64,000 bases of DNA from Bathynomus jamesi (taxonomy: Eukaryota > Arthropoda > Malacostraca > Isopoda > Cirolanidae), in assembly GCA_023014485.1 (NCBI GenBank), contig JAJOZX010001573.1:807501-871500 (forward strand). Direction: 5' to 3'. Under the pieces are notes generated by a model. That model saw nothing but the letters and a program-made list of their open reading frames with translations, was not told the origin of the DNA and did no database searches. Below are positions 21,701 through 31,505 of the stretch, piece by piece. Position 1 is the stretch's first letter. Every line of letters begins with the position of its first letter. Made by a program: the position numbers and the translations under genes.

Positions 21701-23259
21701 ATTTGAACGGGTACTATTTCGGCCTTTCTTTCTGTAGATGTGCTCCCCCACGCGATTTATGGATGCCGATCTTACCCGTCGTTATCGATCACAAGCTCAT
21801 GTTTCCCTTGTGCGTGAAGTGCGCAGAGGAGAACAATGGGAATGTAATCATACACCAACCAGCGTAAGATCAGAGGTGTATATACAAGTCCAGAGCTGGA
21901 TCTAGCTGTTCGCCATGGCTACAGAATATTGAAGATACATGAGGTGTGGAGGTTTCAGAAGCTACCCAACCTTTTCACGCCATATATAAACGCTTTTTTG
22001 AAGGATAAGGTCGAAGCATCAGGGTATCCGCGAGGAGTTGATACCGAAGATGAAAAATCGGCCTATATTCAACGTTACCGTGACCGTGAAGGTATACAGC
22101 TTGACCGTTCCCAAATTGTAAAGAACCCTGGCAAGCGCTTTAGTGCAAAGTTGTGTCTAAACAGTCTTTGGGGAAAATTTGCACAGAATACTGGCAAAGG
22201 GAACGTTCATTTGGCACAAAGTTATAGTGAAGTCTGGGATTATGCCAACGCTCCCGATAAAGAGGTCATGGAGATCGTGAATGTAGGTAATACTTACATA
22301 ATAAAGTACAACAATACCGAATTGGCCACAGATACCTCACGGGTTACAAACATACCTGTAGCCAGCTTCACAACGGCCTACGCACGCATCAAACTTTGGG
22401 GCCTATTGCATTCTCTTGGGCGGAGGGTTTGTACCGATACAGATAGTGTGATATTCACAGAGAGGGAGGGTGAATACATGCCTCCTATTGGTGAATTCCT
22501 CGGGAGTTGACTGATGAGATCAAGGATGAGTATGGAGACATCGCATACGCCGACTCTTTTGTCTCAACAGGGCCAAAAACTTATGGGGTACGGGTGAGGG
22601 TGGGGGAGGATATGAAATATATCGTGAAGGCTAAGGGTATCACGCTCAACCAGGCGAATCGGCGGGTCGTTAACTTTGATTCGTTGAAGGATCTAGTGTG
22701 CTTGGATGATGAGGGCGACCAGCCGCCCCAACTAACTGTAGTACCCACAATTTTCGGGCGCAGAAGCTGGGGGCGTGAAGGAACTTAGGGGTAGAAAGGT
22801 GTGCCGTAATACCTATAGGAAACTTTACCAGGAACGCTCAACCAATCGAAAATAGTAATGGCTACCTTTAATATTGCGTGTTAGGCTAAGGATATCACGC
22901 TCAACCAATCGAATCGGCGGGTCTTTAAATTTGATTCGTTGAAGGATCTAGTGCGCTTGGATAATAATGAGGGCGACCAGCCGCCCTTTAATATTGCGTG
23001 TTAGGCTAAGGATATCACGCTCAACCAATCGAATCGGCGGGTCTTTAAATTTGATTCGTTGAAGGATCTAGTGTGCTTGGATAATAATGAGGGCGACCAG
23101 CCGCCCCAACTAACTGCAAGTACCCACAATTTTCTGCCGCAGAAGCTGGGGGGCGTGAAGGAACTTAGGGGTACAAAGGTGTGCCGTAATACCTATAGAA
23201 AACTTTACCAGGTGCCTGGTACCTATAATACCTTATCCTTTGGATACCATAATCTTTGA
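18784..23259 (+). pseudogene. Protein-primed family B DNA polymerase (PolB)
   Basis: Replicative polymerase of the element. In order: an acidic Ser/Thr-rich N-terminus (18784-19140); a conserved N-terminal domain with WVVIPFRRLA (19138-19614); a Cys-rich stretch with repeated C-x2-C (19930-20270); Exo I YYDIETY near 20310; Exo II AHNGAKFD near 20540; Exo III YCVNDV near 20945; Pol A YYDFCSLYPYV near 21590; Pol B KLCLNSLWGK near 22147; Pol C CTDTDS near 22435; and the TGPKTYG block near 22570. The C-terminus LSFGYHNL ends at 23259. Catalytic residues look intact, but at least seven frameshifts or stops break the gene (for example near 19614, 20522, 20975, 21303, 21705-21930 and 22507). The C-terminal coding part is repeated (see 22627-23110). 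Confidence 0.9.
22627..23110 (+). repeat. Triplicated segment in the PolB 3' end
   Basis: The block beginning GGCTAAGG-TATCACGCTCAA and ending GAGGGCGACCAGCCGCC occurs three times, starting at about 22629, 22882 and 23002; the last two are nearly identical tandem units of 120 bp. The second and third are each preceded by a TTTAATATTGCGT piece; ahead of the second this extends to AATAGTAATGGCTACC, otherwise found only downstream at 23585-23615. That suggests template switching or an assembly error rather than simple slippage. Confidence 0.88.
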
Positions 23260-23365
23260 TATGTCTATTGCTAACTTATATATTACACGTATTTGTAAAT
23301 ATATATTCCTTGAATATTTCGTTTATTAAATAAATCGTGTTTCAATTAGCGTTTCACTTTCTCCC

Positions 23366-23411
<46 letters not shown>

Positions 23412-23591
23412 GAGAAAATTCTAAACTCCACCCAGCATGTGTACAAGAGAAAGTTCTAAGCTCCGCCCACTGTAAGATCGGTCAGGTGACTCCTGCTACT
23501 ACCTGGGCATATCTCTTCCCTGCGTGTTCAGTTGATCACAGCAAGCCCTGGATCTCAGACGTGTATTCTCCCGCGTAGACGAAAAATAGTA
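23260..23591 (+). other. Spacer with (GT)n and promoter-like words
   Basis: It contains AATAAA near 23330 (a plausible polyadenylation signal for PolB), a (GT)n tract at 23369-23408, and two copies of an AAGCTCCGCCCA-like word (about 23411 and 23458) resembling the upstream region of the left-end gene. No gene seen. Confidence 0.5.
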
Positions 23592-23880
23592 ATGGCTACC
23601 TTTAATATTGCGTTTTCGACGTTTATGAGTGGTATTCGGCAAAGTGCCAAGATGTGGTGGATACTGAAAAACTCCCTATTCTACCCTCCTTTGATACTTT
23701 TAAGGCTACATTGAATCGTGCGAAGATGCAAGAGGTGCAAATACTCTACGGCTATTCTGGCGAGAACATTGTAGGATTTCGTGGTGCAAGTGATGTATTG
23801 AACTATGTTGTAGGACTAAACTTTATAAAAGCTTACATATACCTGAAGTAGAAGATACAACACGTGCAGAAGAGAAGTAA
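23592..23880 (+). pseudogene. Accessory ORF 1, unknown function
   Basis: The ATG at 23592 (MATFNIAFSTFMSGIRQ) gives about 20 codons, then a one-base shift moves the frame to 23654-23851 (TEKLPILPSFDTFKA, YGYSGENIVGF). Near 23830 another frame offers a polar C-terminus to 23880. No domain recognised. Same strand as PolB, in the variable accessory end of the element. Confidence 0.4.
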
Positions 23881-23891
23881 CGGATATGGAT

Positions 23892-24106
23892 AGTGTCTTG
23901 TTGATGAGTGGTGTGACAAGCGATATTATGTCATGTTACATCATACCGACTACTCGTCCCCTACGGTTGAGAATGTAAATCTTGTCATCATGGAGAATTT
24001 TAAGTATTTTTACCACTATATTAATATATATCATGACGAGGTTTGTGGTGAGGTTGTGGCTGATGGCCTGTTTGAGTTTTTAACAGACTTTAGAGAGGAT
24101 TGTTAA
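23892..24106 (+). CDS. Accessory ORF 2, unknown function, short
   Basis: An open frame of about 70 codons whose first ATG is at 23933 (57 codons from there) and which ends at the TAA 24104-24106. It is acidic and aromatic, with NFKYFYHYINIYHDE. A frame beginning at ATG 23886 joins only with a shift, so the true start is uncertain. No family recognised. Confidence 0.35.
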
Positions 24107-24156
24107 ACAAAAAAGGATAAATATGGGCATATGTTTCTCTCAAATAGTGCAACGGA

Positions 24157-24506
24157 TTGTGTAGATGTTTAGTTTGTGGAAATGAATGTCTGGTGAGTGA
24201 TAAAACATTAAAACCGATATTGGTTCATGTATCGGAAAATTTCTCAAAACACCTACCCAATATAATGGGATATAAGTATTCACATGACTCTTACATGTTG
24301 GAACAGCACCGTATACGTTTCATCAGCTTATGGTGTGACTCACTCCTCCCGTCGAGCCGATCCGTTGCATGTGGCTCATAGTCAGCTCAGAGCTTGAACC
24401 GACTGGACGTGCACTCCTCGAATACGATGGAACTTCCTTTGAGCAGCATTCTCAATGTCGTGTGCGATGTGTCCGTGACAAAGTCGTTGCGCGTGTTCAG
24501 GCATAA
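24157..24506 (+). pseudogene. Accessory ORF 3, Cys-rich N-terminus
   Basis: It starts MCRCLVCGNEC, a C-x-C-x2-C-x3-C cluster that could bind zinc, then EQHRIRFISLWCD. The frame is left near 24350 but another stays open to 24506 with an acidic and Cys-containing tail, suggesting one single-base shift in a ~115-residue gene. Unknown function. Confidence 0.4.
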
Positions 24507-24756
24507 AACCGGTGCCATTAACTATGTACTGGAAACGACTTGTAAACAAACTAACGGAATGTTGTTTATTTAAGTGTTGAGGAGATGAATAGATCTTCGT
24601 GGTAGTTGAGAAGTGGAGTGAGGATCGTTATAAAATTCCTGCAGGTGTAGGTACAAGAAAAGAGCAGATTAGTGACACCCCACTCATATGCCGTACTTTG
24701 TTCGTTGTGTATAAATAACGATCAGTCATGCATTGATACACGACTGATGTGGAAGA
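24507..24756 (+). other. Spacer with a remnant frame
   Basis: Only a ~40-codon open piece (about 24593-24715, containing EKWSEDRYKIP) without a start codon is visible. It may be the remains of another accessory gene. Confidence 0.3.
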
Positions 24757-25152
24757 ATGTATCTGATAATAACGTTCTTGTCCCTACGCGAAACTGTTTC
24801 ATCCTTCCTCGACAGAATGTTTGAAATCATCGGATTCCGCAAGCTGAAGCCTATATTAGATACGCGTATTACGGATATGCTTTATTTTTATACGGTTCTT
24901 GAATACGCATACACCGCTCTGCTCGATGGGTTTACCGAGTGTAGGACTGAACAAGGCGAGAATGGTCTAGAGCTGGATCCTTATTTAAAAGGTTTAGACT
25001 CTTTGAAATATCATGAACTTTGGTACAAAGCACTTGAGCGGTACAGGGCTGAGCTCACCTACACCGTTCACCCTGAAGAACTATTTCTTTATATAATGAG
25101 CAGCTGTCGTAACGACTTAGAAGAATATTTTAACTGCCGCTATGCAGTGTGA
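24757..25152 (+). CDS. Accessory ORF 4, unknown helical protein, 131 aa
   Basis: Open frame with a hydrophobic N-terminus (MYLIITFLSLRETV) and a largely helical, charged remainder with paired aromatics (LEYAYTALLDGF, YHELWYKALERY). An all-helical fold such as the Bcl-2-like proteins described in some adintoviruses is conceivable, but I see no BH1 motif (NWGR-type), so I do not assign it. It ends 11 bases into the next ORF. Confidence 0.5.
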   Translation: MYLIITFLSLRETVSSFLDRMFEIIGFRKLKPILDTRITDMLYFYTVLEYAYTALLDGFTECRTEQGENGLELDPYLKGLDSLKYHELWYKALERYRAELTYTVHPEELFLYIMSSCRNDLEEYFNCRYAV

Positions 25153-25345
25153 AGAAGAGTTCACGATTGAAAAGCTCGTATCGGTAAAAATTTACCCTCG
25201 ATTGGAAAGGAGTGTTTATAAACTGGTATTTAATAAAGATGTTGTGGCTAACGATGACCTCTTTGTGCGTGCTTTTGTTTGTATTGTAGTCGTATTTAAA
25301 GATAACTTGCCAACCGAATGTAAAGTGGGCACAAAAAAGTATTGA
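25142..25345 (+). CDS. Accessory ORF 5, unknown function, 67 aa
   Basis: The ATG at 25142 overlaps the end of the previous ORF by 11 bases. The product has a beta-like pattern of alternating hydrophobics (EKLVSVKIYPRLE, FVCIVVVFKDN). No family recognised. The overlapping arrangement and shared strand suggest one accessory transcript. Confidence 0.45.
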   Translation: MQCEEEFTIEKLVSVKIYPRLERSVYKLVFNKDVVANDDLFVRAFVCIVVVFKDNLPTECKVGTKKY

Positions 25346-25350
25346 ACGAT

Positions 25351-25503
25351 ATGAAGGCCATTTACATAGAGTATAGGTATCCTTGTAACTTGAGCGGTGA
25401 AATAATATTAAGCCGTGTTTACTGCGTAGAACAAAACAATAATGATGCGACTGTAAACTCGAATACGTGTGAGTTTAGTGTTTTTCGCAGTAGAACAAAG
25501 TGA
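25351..25503 (+). CDS. Accessory ORF 6, 50 aa
   Basis: A clean 51-codon frame from ATG to TGA, starting 6 bases after the previous stop. The product (MKAIYIEYRYPCNLSGE) has a beta-like N-terminus. Very short, so coding status rests mainly on tight packing with ORFs 4 and 5. Confidence 0.35.
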   Translation: MKAIYIEYRYPCNLSGEIILSRVYCVEQNNNDATVNSNTCEFSVFRSRTK

Positions 25504-26040
25504 ATGTATTTTGATGTATATTTATTTTCAATATATTTACTTATTTAACATAATTGTGTGTATATATTTATATTTCTCCTATACTGCTATATTGATGGTT
25601 ATACTCCATCGTTTTGTATTTCTTATTTTTTATTTTATTTTTTTATTTTAGTTAAGTGCAGTAGAAAATAAAATGTATGTATTTATTTTCAATATATTTA
25701 ATTATTTAATATAATTGTGTATGTATATATTTCTCCTGTACTGTTATATTGGTAGTTATATTATTTATTTTATTTTTTTATTATATATATATATTCCTCG
25801 CTCATATTTCTTATACTATTATTATTTTTTATTGCATGTATTCCTCGTTTGATTGTATATTTATTTTCTATATATTTCATGAAATTGATTCCAATAATTC
25901 GTCTAAATAAACAGAATGATGTAATGGTATTTTATTTAATTCTTTTGGTTGTAAACGATATTATTATTTAATTATACCAAATGGCTGGTTACGCCTTCTA
26001 AACCGACTGACGGACTTCTAAACTAACTGTTAAGAATATA
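25504..26040. other. AT-rich flank with a tandem duplication
   Basis: The words TTTATTTTCAATATATTTA and TTAATATAATTGTGT-TATATATTT are repeated at about 25520-25600 and 25680-25765. No gene. The right end of Polinton copy 1 probably lies in this stretch, but no terminal repeat is visible. Confidence 0.5.
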
Positions 26041-26300
26041 TGTTTTAGTTAAATAAATAGCGCAATCTGGCAACTCAATCTGTACACCTGAACAAGCCAT
26101 TTACGCCTTCTAAACCAACTGGCGGATTAAGCTAACTGGCGGATTTACACCTTATAAGACAGCGGGCACTCAGATGAACTCTCATTAAGCGTGTGGCTGG
26201 AGAAAGGCAAACACCCTTACTCCTTCTCCTTTCTCTCCTTCTTAGGTTAAGGCTTAGGTTAGGTTCCCCTCCCCTTCACTGACGCTGCCTCCCGTCACTC
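26041..26300 (+). repeat. Dispersed promoter-bearing repeat
   Basis: It contains GGCAACTCAATCTGTACACC, an ACCTTATAAGACAGCGGGCA block with a TATA-like core, then CTCTCCTTCTTAGGTTAAGG. The same order of words recurs at about 41280-41720, so this is a dispersed element, possibly a solo LTR or SINE-like unit. Confidence 0.5.
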
Positions 26301-26301
26301 G

Positions 26302-26700
26302 ATGTTGGTGACGATAGTAGGGGGCAACGACTCGTATAGTCCCGATACGAGAGTGCCAGACCTTTTGGAGAGATATAGGGGGTTAATTAGGTCCCTAAAG
26401 GCGAGGTCAGATAGGTCTTTAGTTCTAGGTATTACCCCTAAGCATGGTTTGGGTCTTAGGATGACGTCTAAAATTATATTTTTTATACTAAATTAGCAGA
26501 GATTTGTGCTGAGGAAAATGTACCCTTCATAAAGCTGTGGTCAGATTTCAGTGATCCTAGCCTTTTTATAAAATATGGTGCGCATTTTAATGAAATAGGT
26601 AATGCTAGGCTAGGTAGGTTAATTGACGAAAGCATTCGAAAGCTGTATAGGTCGAAGCCTTCTTTAAACATTTTGGGTCAGGGGAACCCGGGCCCCACGT
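26302..26700 (+). pseudogene. CR1-type LINE ORF1 with SGNH/esterase-like domain
   Basis: The frame begins MLVTIVGGNDSY: GGND is SGNH-hydrolase block III. After a frameshift near 26480 the frame continues with WSDFSDPSL and YGAHFNEIGNARL, in which the His fits the catalytic block V (D-x2-H). Esterase domains are known in ORF1 of CR1-like LINEs. The N-terminal half is missing. It is followed directly by the endonuclease ORF. Confidence 0.65.
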
Positions 26701-29468
26701 GAAAAATAGTTTAAAACGCCGACCCGTGGTAAAAAATAACTTAAACGTCTTTTATTGTAACGCGCGTAGTATTAGAAATAAATTAAACGAATTTAAGGCG
26801 ATAATTTATTCCGGCAACTACGATATACTTGCTATCACTGAAACGTGGTTAAATACCGTGACTCGGGACTTGTTAGGGGAGCTGGAAATACCGGGTTTTA
26901 AACTCTTTACTAATGATAGGTTACATAGGAATGGTGGCGGCGATTTGCTGTACATTCGTAATTCCGTTAGGGCTATCTAGGTTAAGATAGATTTTCCGGC
27001 AGCAATTAATGCGATATGCGTTGAAGTTAGGGCGCGTAGTATTAGTTTTAATTTTGTTGTTGTTTATAGACCTCCCGTTCAACCCCTCGATACCGATACT
27101 AGATTTTACACACTTCTTAGTAACTTTATTAATAATCGGGATAGTATAGTTGTCGGAGACTTTAACTGCCCTAACGTCAATTACGAGAATTTTACTGGTA
27201 ACGTTGAGGGTATGAGATTGATTGAGTTCATGGAAGATAATTTTTTACGACAGATGGTTACCGAACCAACGCGCGGTGATAATATTTTAGACGTGGTGAT
27301 GACGAACGGCGAAAACATAATCGAAGATTTAGGAGTAGGCGAGAGTTTAGGATGTAGTGATCATCAAATTCTTAGGTTTAAGTTATTGATAGAATACAGT
27401 AAGGATAGTAACGTAATAGAAGTCCTTGATTTTCGTAGGGCCAGTTTTGATAGTTTTGCGGATAGGATGAGAGTAGTGGACTGGGGTGACTTATTTATGT
27501 GTAATGACACAAATTTGCATTGGGAAGCGTTTAAAGATAGTTTCTTGAATATCGAAAGGGAGTTTATTCCTCGTATGCCCAAGCGCGCTAGAAATCATGG
27601 TAGGCCTAAGTTGTGGACTAGGGAAATAGGCGAGTTCATAAACGAGCGTAACAGAGCGTACATACTTAATAAGAGCAATGGCACGGTAGCTACCGTTAAT
27701 AGATATATCGAGCTTCGACGTCAGGTTAAAAGATCAGTTAGGAATGCTAAGCGTAATTTAGAGATCCTTATAACTGCGGATAATAAACATAACCAAAAAA
27801 AGTTTTTAGATTACGTGAATAATCGTAAGCCGATAAAAGATAATATAGGCCCTCTTGGACGCTAATGGCGTTTTGGCTTCCGACGCTCAGGCGATGGCAA
27901 GTATTTTTAATAACTTTTTTGCGACAGTTTTTACCGGACAAGACGTCTATAATGTCCCCGATATGGACGATATCGTTCCATTTAGCAGCGAGACTATTTT
28001 TGAAATAACTGTTTACGAGGGTGAGATTGCGCATTATAACGATAAGTTAAAAGTTAGCAAGGCTCCAGGCCCTGACGTATTTTATCCTAGACATCTGAAA
28101 GATTTGAAAAACGTTATCGTAGGCCCCTTAACGAAGATTTTTAATCAGTCACTCGAAACGGGGATTATTCCTGAAGACTTTAAATTAGCTAAAGTCACGC
28201 CCATTTTTAAAAAAGGCGACCGCACAGTAGCTAGCATTATAGGCCATTAGCTTAGCGTCAATTGTCGGTAAACTTTGGAATTCGTAGTTAGGGATCGTAT
28301 CACCGAACACTTAGAAAGTCGCGATTTGATTAATAGTAGTTAGCATGGGTTTCGACGCCATAGATCTTGTTTAACTAATTTGTTAGAATTTTATAACGAA
28401 ATAGTGCGCGAATACGATAGGCATAGAGCGGCTGACATTATTTATTTAGATTTTAAAAAAGCGTTCGATACAGTTCCGCATAGAAGATTAATTGCGAAGG
28501 TTAAAGCGCACGGTATACGCGGTCAGGTAGCTAACTGGTTAGAGGAATGGCTTCGTGCTAAGAGACAGAGGGTCGTTGTCCAACAGGGTTCAGTGTTAGG
28601 CCCATTGCTATTCGTAATTACACTAACGACATAGATGTAGATTTGACCAGTAACGTGTCAAAATTCGCAGACGATACTAAAATAGGCGGTAAGGTTGTTA
28701 ACGAGGACGATAGAAATAGGCTCCAAGACGATGTAAATAGGATTATGGAGTGGACGGATAAGTGGCAGATGCAATTTAACGTAGACAAATGTAAAGTTTT
28801 GCATAGAGGTTCTCGTAACAATAATTACACGTAGACGATGGATGATAGAGTTAGCGAGCGTTGACGAAGAAGTAGATTTCGGCCTACGCATATCTAAGGA
28901 TTTAAAAGTTAGGAACCAGTGCCTGGAGTCTTGCGCTAAAGCTCATAGGATGTTAGGCTTCATAGCGCGTAACTTCGAATTTAAACCGAAGAATATTATA
29001 TTGCCCCTTTACAAGTCCCTAGTCAGGCCTCATTTAGAATATGCCGTTCAGTTTTGGTGCCCGTATTTACGTGAGGATATTGATAGGTTAGAATGGGTTC
29101 AGCGTCGTGCCACGAAACTAATTCCGTCTTTGCGGAACAAGCCTTATGAAGATAGGATTAAAGAGTTAGACTTGTTTTCACTCGAACCTAGGAGATTAAG
29201 GGGGGAGCTTATTGAAGTTTTCAAAATCGTTAATAACATCGATAACGTAAATTTTGACAAACTGTTCACTTTCGATAATAGCAATACTCGTAATAACGGA
29301 TTTAAGTTGCGTGGCAGACGTTTCATTACTAATATCGCTGAAAACTTCTTTACATTTAAAGTAATTGATAAATGGAATAATCTTCCCGCGCCCGTCGTGA
29401 ACTCTACCAGCATTAATATGTTTAAGAACCGTTTATATAGGCATTTTAAAAATATTAACGTTGTTTAA
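26699..29468 (+). pseudogene. CR1-type LINE ORF2 (APE endonuclease and RT), broken
   Basis: Endonuclease motifs are visible in order: FYCNARSIRNK, AITETWL, GDFNCPN (about 27160) and GCSDHQIL (about 27350). The reverse transcriptase follows: KAPGPD near 28064, PIFKKGD near 28200, FKKAFDTVPH near 28455, QQGSVLGPLLF near 28583, the catalytic FADDTKIGG near 28665 and the thumb region VQRRATKLIP near 29100. At least five frameshifts or stops interrupt it (near 26980, 27860, 28250, 28610 and 28832). Motifs fit the CR1 clade. The 3' end AATATTAACGTTGTTTAAT at about 29452-29470 is probably near the element end. Confidence 0.88.
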
Positions 29469-29486
29469 TATAATAATAAAACAATC

Positions 29487-29735
29487 CCCCTTTTCCCTCC
29501 GAGCCTCCCCCTTTTCCCTCCGAACCGCCCCCTTTTCCCTCCGAGCCGCACCCTTTTACCTCCGAGCCGCACCCTTTTCCCTCCGAGCCGCACTCTTTTC
29601 ACTCCGAGCCGCACCCTTTTCCCTCCGAGCCGCACCCTTTTCCCTCCGAGCCGCACCCTTTTCCCTCCGAGCCGCACCCTTTTAACTCCGAGCCGCACCC
29701 TTTTCCCTCCGAGCCGCACCCTTTTCCCTCTCCCT
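29487..29735. repeat. 21-bp minisatellite, about 12 units
   Basis: Unit CCTCCGAGCCGCACCCTTTTC with point changes. Because 21 is divisible by three, both strands show long heptad-repeat frames (SLRAAPF on plus, RLGGKRV on minus), which are artefacts. It lies between two copies of ATTAACGTTGTTTAATATAAT (29455 and 29745), the terminal words of the LINE. Confidence 0.95.
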
Positions 29736-29759
29736 CGTTAGAATTATTAACGTTGTTTA

Positions 29760-30000
29760 ATATAATGAAACCATTAGCAACAGGAGCTCTGGGGGTGGTG
29801 ATCGAGGATGAGTCTGTTGACGATAATGCCAGCTTTATGATATGCCAGCGTGTGATGCCAGCAAAAAAAATTAGACTAACACGAACTTAGATGTAGCTCG
29901 TAGCGTAAACTAACTCATTTTTTGTTATTCTTTATCCTTTTTTTTTTCTCTCTCTCTCCTTATTTGCATGTCTGTAACTCTCTTTATTGCATGTCTGTAG
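29760..30000. other. No gene seen
   Basis: Unremarkable sequence with a short (CT)n tract near 29947-29960. Confidence 0.5.
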
Positions 30001-30017
30001 TTTGCATGGTATAATAG

Positions 30018-30298
30018 TGTTTGAGTTGAGAGTGTGTTGCATGGTTTGTAATGCGTTCTTATTTTACTTCTTTTCATCTTTCAGCCCTTTCCTGCGGAGT
30101 GGGCTCCGTCCTCTACCTCCCTATGGAGTAGAGGACCGGTCTGCAACTGCTGGAGGTATGTGTTGCTTTGAGTTAAGAATGTGTTGTTCTTTGAGTTAAG
30201 AATGTGTTGCATGGTTTGTAATGCGTTCTTATTTTACTTCTTTTCATCTTTCACTCGTTTCCGGCAGAGTGGGCTGCATCCTCTACCTCCCTATTTTT
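30018..30298 (+). repeat. Two direct copies of a ~110-bp unit
   Basis: The block GTGTTGCATGGTTTGTAATG followed by CGTTCTTATTTTACTTCTTT and CCTCTACCTCCCTAT occurs at about 30033-30125 and 30205-30295. The copies are about 170 bp apart. Confidence 0.85.
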
Positions 30299-30339
30299 CC
30301 GACTTGTCGGCAGTGGCCGGCGGATGGTGATGGTGTCTT

Positions 30340-30660
30340 TCTTTCTCTCTTTCTGAATGAATTTTAACCCACGAGTGATAGGTTTTGCTACTTAACCCCT
30401 TATTCTCTTCTTTTAATCCCTTACTTTCTTCTTTCTCTCGGGCTAACCTTAGAGTGGATCTTAGGGTCTTTGTTAGCCTTAGCTTCTGTAGATCTGTATA
30501 TTGCATAACCCCCCTCCCCTTCATTGCATAACCCCCTCCCCCCTGCATTTCATATCCCCTCCCCTTTGTTGCGTAACCCCTTTGCAACATCTTGCAAAAT
30601 TGATCAACATTGCAACTTTCTTGCACTCGTCCATTTTACAACCATACTACTCTGCTAGTC
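30340..30660 (-). repeat. TGCAAC-rich dispersed repeat, minus copy
   Basis: The reverse complement of the repeat at 8575-8935: TTGCATAACCCC blocks, CTTTGCAACATCTTGCAAAA, TTGATCAACATTGCAAC and CTTGCACTCGTCCATTTTAC, preceded by an AGAGAG-like pyrimidine run. Poor frames only. Confidence 0.7.
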
Positions 30661-31343
30661 TCCTTGTGAGGTCGTCGGCCCGGGATTCAAATCTCCAAAC
30701 CTACAGCGAAAGTTTACTCTTCCAAATGAGCAGTCTGGTTTAGCACAAGCATCTTTTCTATCATTCTCCGCTTCCGTATCTTTTCCTCGCTTCCTCTTCC
30801 ACCTCTGTTCTACTTTTTGTTTTCCACAGTTTATTTTCATTCTTTGGGTATCACGAACCCATCGATTTTAGGTGTAAAAGGTTGAACTCGAATTTTTAAC
30901 CCACGTTATTTAGTCAGGTTGATTTACCTAACTTAACCTAACCTAACTGAGCCTAACCTAACCTAACTTAATCTGATCCACAATAACTCGTCGATTTAAT
31001 GTCAGGCCAAGATAATGACGTTAGTTTGCACAGTTCAGACCTGGAATCAGATGTGAAGGTCCGCATTCGGATTCGTCCCAGATCCAATAATTTGGAAACT
31101 TAAGAACCTCGAGTATATAGCTTCCTGTACATATGGTCCATACATATACACGCTTCAATAGTTACATTTGAATATGAAATAATACTAAATTTCTCCTCTT
31201 GAAATTTTTTATAAGAATATTTAAAATGTTGGAATATTAAAAGAAAAATTTCCAGCCTTCGATGCTCGTTGAGAAAGGAAAAATTAGTTTCAATACATAT
31301 TTACCTCAGATTCGTTATTCCATTATGATGAGATGCTAAAGTA
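30661..31343. other. No gene; CCTAA-type runs
   Basis: No supported gene. CTAACTTAACCTAACCTAAC and similar degenerate CCTAA runs at about 30925-30970 resemble arthropod TTAGG telomeric repeats. Confidence 0.5.
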
Positions 31344-31422
31344 CCATCGGTTACCAAAGTTGGGATATACAGGGCCGTCAAGTAGGTGAGGCCGAGTGTA
31401 TCCCGACTTTTGTAACCGACTG
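31344..31422. mobile_element. 79-bp hairpin MITE
   Basis: Arms CCATCGGTTACCAAAGTTGG and the complement of CAGTCGGTTACAAAAGTCGG, each continued by GATATAC/GATACAC, flanked by TA at 31342-31343 and 31423-31424. It folds as a hairpin with a loop of about 25 bases. Confidence 0.75.
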
Positions 31423-31505
31423 TATATAGAGAAACATTTCTCCCCTCTCCGTTAGCTGTGATTTCTTCATAATTCGATGTTTGTCATTCACGTTCCTTTC
31501 TTTTA

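Larger units (their letters stand above)
11875..25503. mobile_element. Polinton/Maverick (adintovirus-like) element, copy 1
   Basis: The region carries the diagnostic set: retroviral-type integrase, protein-primed family B DNA polymerase, packaging ATPase, adenain-like protease and major and minor jelly-roll capsid proteins. The structural genes and integrase all read leftwards (18645 to 12963); the polymerase and accessory genes read rightwards. About 14 kb is in the normal Polinton range. I could not find the long terminal inverted repeats or the 6-bp target duplication by eye, so the ends are gene-based estimates. Many genes carry single-base frameshifts while motifs stay well conserved, meaning recent decay or uncorrected indel errors. 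Confidence 0.9.

Noticed and set aside
24757..25152. Accessory ORF 4 as a Bcl-2-like protein
   Set aside because: The helical look and position fit, but the BH1/BH2 signature residues are not visible.
29461..29719. Heptad-repeat reading frames on both strands (SLRAAPF and RLGGKRV)
   Set aside because: A product of a 21-bp minisatellite; the unit length being a multiple of three keeps every frame open.
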